From: Anabaena sp051781005
GTDB lineage: Bacteria > Cyanobacteriota > Cyanobacteriia > Cyanobacteriales > Nostocaceae
Length of the DNA: 64,000 bases
Direction: 5' to 3'
Assembly: GCF_051781005.1 (NCBI RefSeq)
Contig: NZ_JBPWOA010000006.1
Span: 124,001-188,000 of the forward strand
Both the position numbers and the translations under genes were made by a program. This document shows, one piece after another, positions 62,989-64,000 of this stretch (positions are counted from its first letter, which is position 1; every line of letters begins with the position of its first letter). The notes under the pieces were generated by a model, which had not been told where the DNA came from, did no database searches, and saw nothing but the letters and a program-made list of their open reading frames with translations.

Positions 62989-64000
62989 ATGATGCTGAGT
63001 ACGTTGATTTTGCTACCTTTACTTGGTGCCGCCTTAATCGGTTTCTATCCCTATCCTATCAGTGGGAAAGTGTCCCGTGGAATGGCTTTGTCCGTGTCCG
63101 TAATGATTTTCTTATGGACAATTTTCCTGGCAATTCAGTTTCATCCAGAGGAAGTCGGGATACAATTTTCTGAATCCCTACCTTGGATAGAAGCCTTGGG
63201 ATTAAACTATAATCTAGGCATAGATGGTTTATCATTGCCATTATTATTGTTGAATGGACTTTTGACTGCTATTGCCATCTACAGCAGCGATGAATCTCTT
63301 CAGCGTCCGAGATTTTATTACTCGTTAATCCTACTCCTGAGTGCTGGGGTGATAGGAGCATTTTTGGCACAGGATTTATTGTTATTTTTCCTGTTTTATG
63401 AGTTAGAACTAATTCCCCTATATCTGCTAATTGCAATTTGGGGTGGTGCAAAGCGTGGTTATGCAGCTACAAAGTTTCTGATTTATACATCAGTTTCGGG
63501 AATCTTGATTTTAGCTAGTTTCCTGGGGATGGTTTGGTTAAGTGATTCTCCAAGCTTTGGACTAGCAACCCTAAACACCACTAATTTATCTTTGGCAACA
63601 CAATTATTACTACTAGTAGGAATTTTGGTGGGTTTTGGAATTAAGATTCCCTTGGTTCCCTTTCATACTTGGTTGCCTGATGCCCACGTCGAAGCTTCCA
63701 CACCGATTTCTGTACTGTTAGCTGGGGTATTGTTGAAATTAGGAACTTACGGTTTACTCAGATTTGGAATGAACTTGTTGCCAGAGGCTTGGGTATATGT
63801 AGCACCGACTTTAGCCACATGGGCAGTAATTAGTGTCTTGTTTGGTGCATCTTGTGCGATCGCTCAAACTGATATGAAAAAAATGGTAGCCTACAGTTCT
63901 ATCGGACATATGGGCTATATTTTGTTAGCAGCAGCAGCAGCCACACCCCTCAGCGTATTAGGTGCTGTCATGCAAATGATTAGCCACGGCTTGATTTCTG
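62989..64000 (+). CDS. ndhD: NDH-1 subunit NdhD, CO2-uptake type (partial, runs off window end)
   Basis: The reading frame starts at the ATG at 62989 (a second ATG follows at 62992) and stays open to the window edge, giving the first 337 residues of NdhD3/NdhD4. Visible features: MMLSTLILLPLLGAALIGFY, a membrane Glu in LLFFLFYELELIPLYLLIAI, GFGIKIPLVPFHTWLPDAHV, EASTPISVLLAGVLLKLGTY, and QTDMKKMVAYSSIGHMGYIL, which are the antiporter-like Mrp/NdhD signatures. The last visible helix contains ISHGLIS. It follows ndhF by 100 bp and should be cotranscribed with it. Confidence 0.92.
   Translation, partial: MMLSTLILLPLLGAALIGFYPYPISGKVSRGMALSVSVMIFLWTIFLAIQFHPEEVGIQFSESLPWIEALGLNYNLGIDGLSLPLLLLNGLLTAIAIYSSDESLQRPRFYYSLILLLSAGVIGAFLAQDLLLFFLFYELELIPLYLLIAIWGGAKRGYAATKFLIYTSVSGILILASFLGMVWLSDSPSFGLATLNTTNLSLATQLLLLVGILVGFGIKIPLVPFHTWLPDAHVEASTPISVLLAGVLLKLGTYGLLRFGMNLLPEAWVYVAPTLATWAVISVLFGASCAIAQTDMKKMVAYSSIGHMGYILLAAAAATPLSVLGAVMQMISHGLIS

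Noticed and set aside
1..64000. CRISPR arrays, tRNA, rRNA genes and insertion sequences
   Set aside because: No regularly spaced direct repeats of 25-40 bp, no cloverleaf-like CCA-region sequences and no transposase frames were seen by eye; a scan with dedicated tools was not possible.

Overview
The window is cyanobacterial chromosome. It encodes a complete beta-carboxysome shell and scaffold cluster, a phycobiliprotein lyase, Ycf23, a group 2 sigma factor, many copies of the HIP1 octamer GCGATCGC, and short tandem heptamer arrays and small intergenic palindromes of the kind common in filamentous, heterocyst-forming Nostocales. A multi-repeat STAND/WD40 protein and the order ccmK-ccmK-ccmL-ccmM-ccmN-ccmO-LysR beside ndhF/ndhD also fit an Anabaena/Nostoc-like genome. 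The species cannot be named from the sequence alone.

Layout. 0.1-5 kb: CPBP membrane protease, CpcS-type bilin lyase, HEAT-repeat (NblB/CpcE-like) protein, ferritin-like DUF892 protein, fasciclin protein. 6-17 kb: glutathione S-transferase, HerA-like ATPase, sigma factor, a protein like plant pathogen-related protein, a 1186-residue NB-ARC/WD40 protein, an exported hypothetical protein, CobO. 17.6-23.4 kb: UvrB, a small protein with exact 19-residue RPIG repeats, a HepT/MntA toxin-antitoxin pair bounded by direct repeats derived from the 3' end of fetB, FetB, and a DegT aminotransferase.

23.4-43.1 kb is a Wzx/Wzy-type polysaccharide locus. galE and an initiating sugar-phosphate transferase lie on the minus strand. 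After a 1.5 kb non-coding stretch, a plus-strand series follows: Wzc-type co-polymerase/kinase, the four-enzyme set for a 2,3-diacetamido uronic acid sugar nucleotide (dehydrogenase, Gfo/Idh oxidoreductase, acetyltransferase, aminotransferase), Wzx, an AsnB-type amidotransferase, a Wzy-like protein, two glycosyltransferases, an FkbM methyltransferase and an unusual AlkP-fold protein. The enzyme set suggests a glycan containing a diacetamido uronic acid, possibly amidated.

43-54 kb is mixed housekeeping and defence: Ycf23, DUF4336, a type II restriction-modification system (C5 methyltransferase convergent with an HNH nuclease and a controller protein preceded by a near-canonical C-box), MnmE, a small Cys-rich protein, Uma2, DUF29, a translationally coupled AAA ATPase + Toprim-like DUF3226 pair (candidate defence system), and a MuiA-family protein. 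54.5-64 kb is the inorganic-carbon concentrating region: LysR regulator, ccmO, ccmN, ccmM, ccmL and two ccmK genes on the minus strand, and on the plus strand divergent ndhF and a truncated ndhD of the CO2-uptake NDH-1 type. CcmM has an internal ribosome-binding site and GTG that would yield the short Rubisco-linking form.

The items I consider most worth a second look are the HepT/MntA unit between duplicated fetB 3' ends, the AAA/Toprim pair, the RPIG repeat protein, the C-box controlled restriction system, and a structured inverted repeat with a T-run at 8.8 kb.
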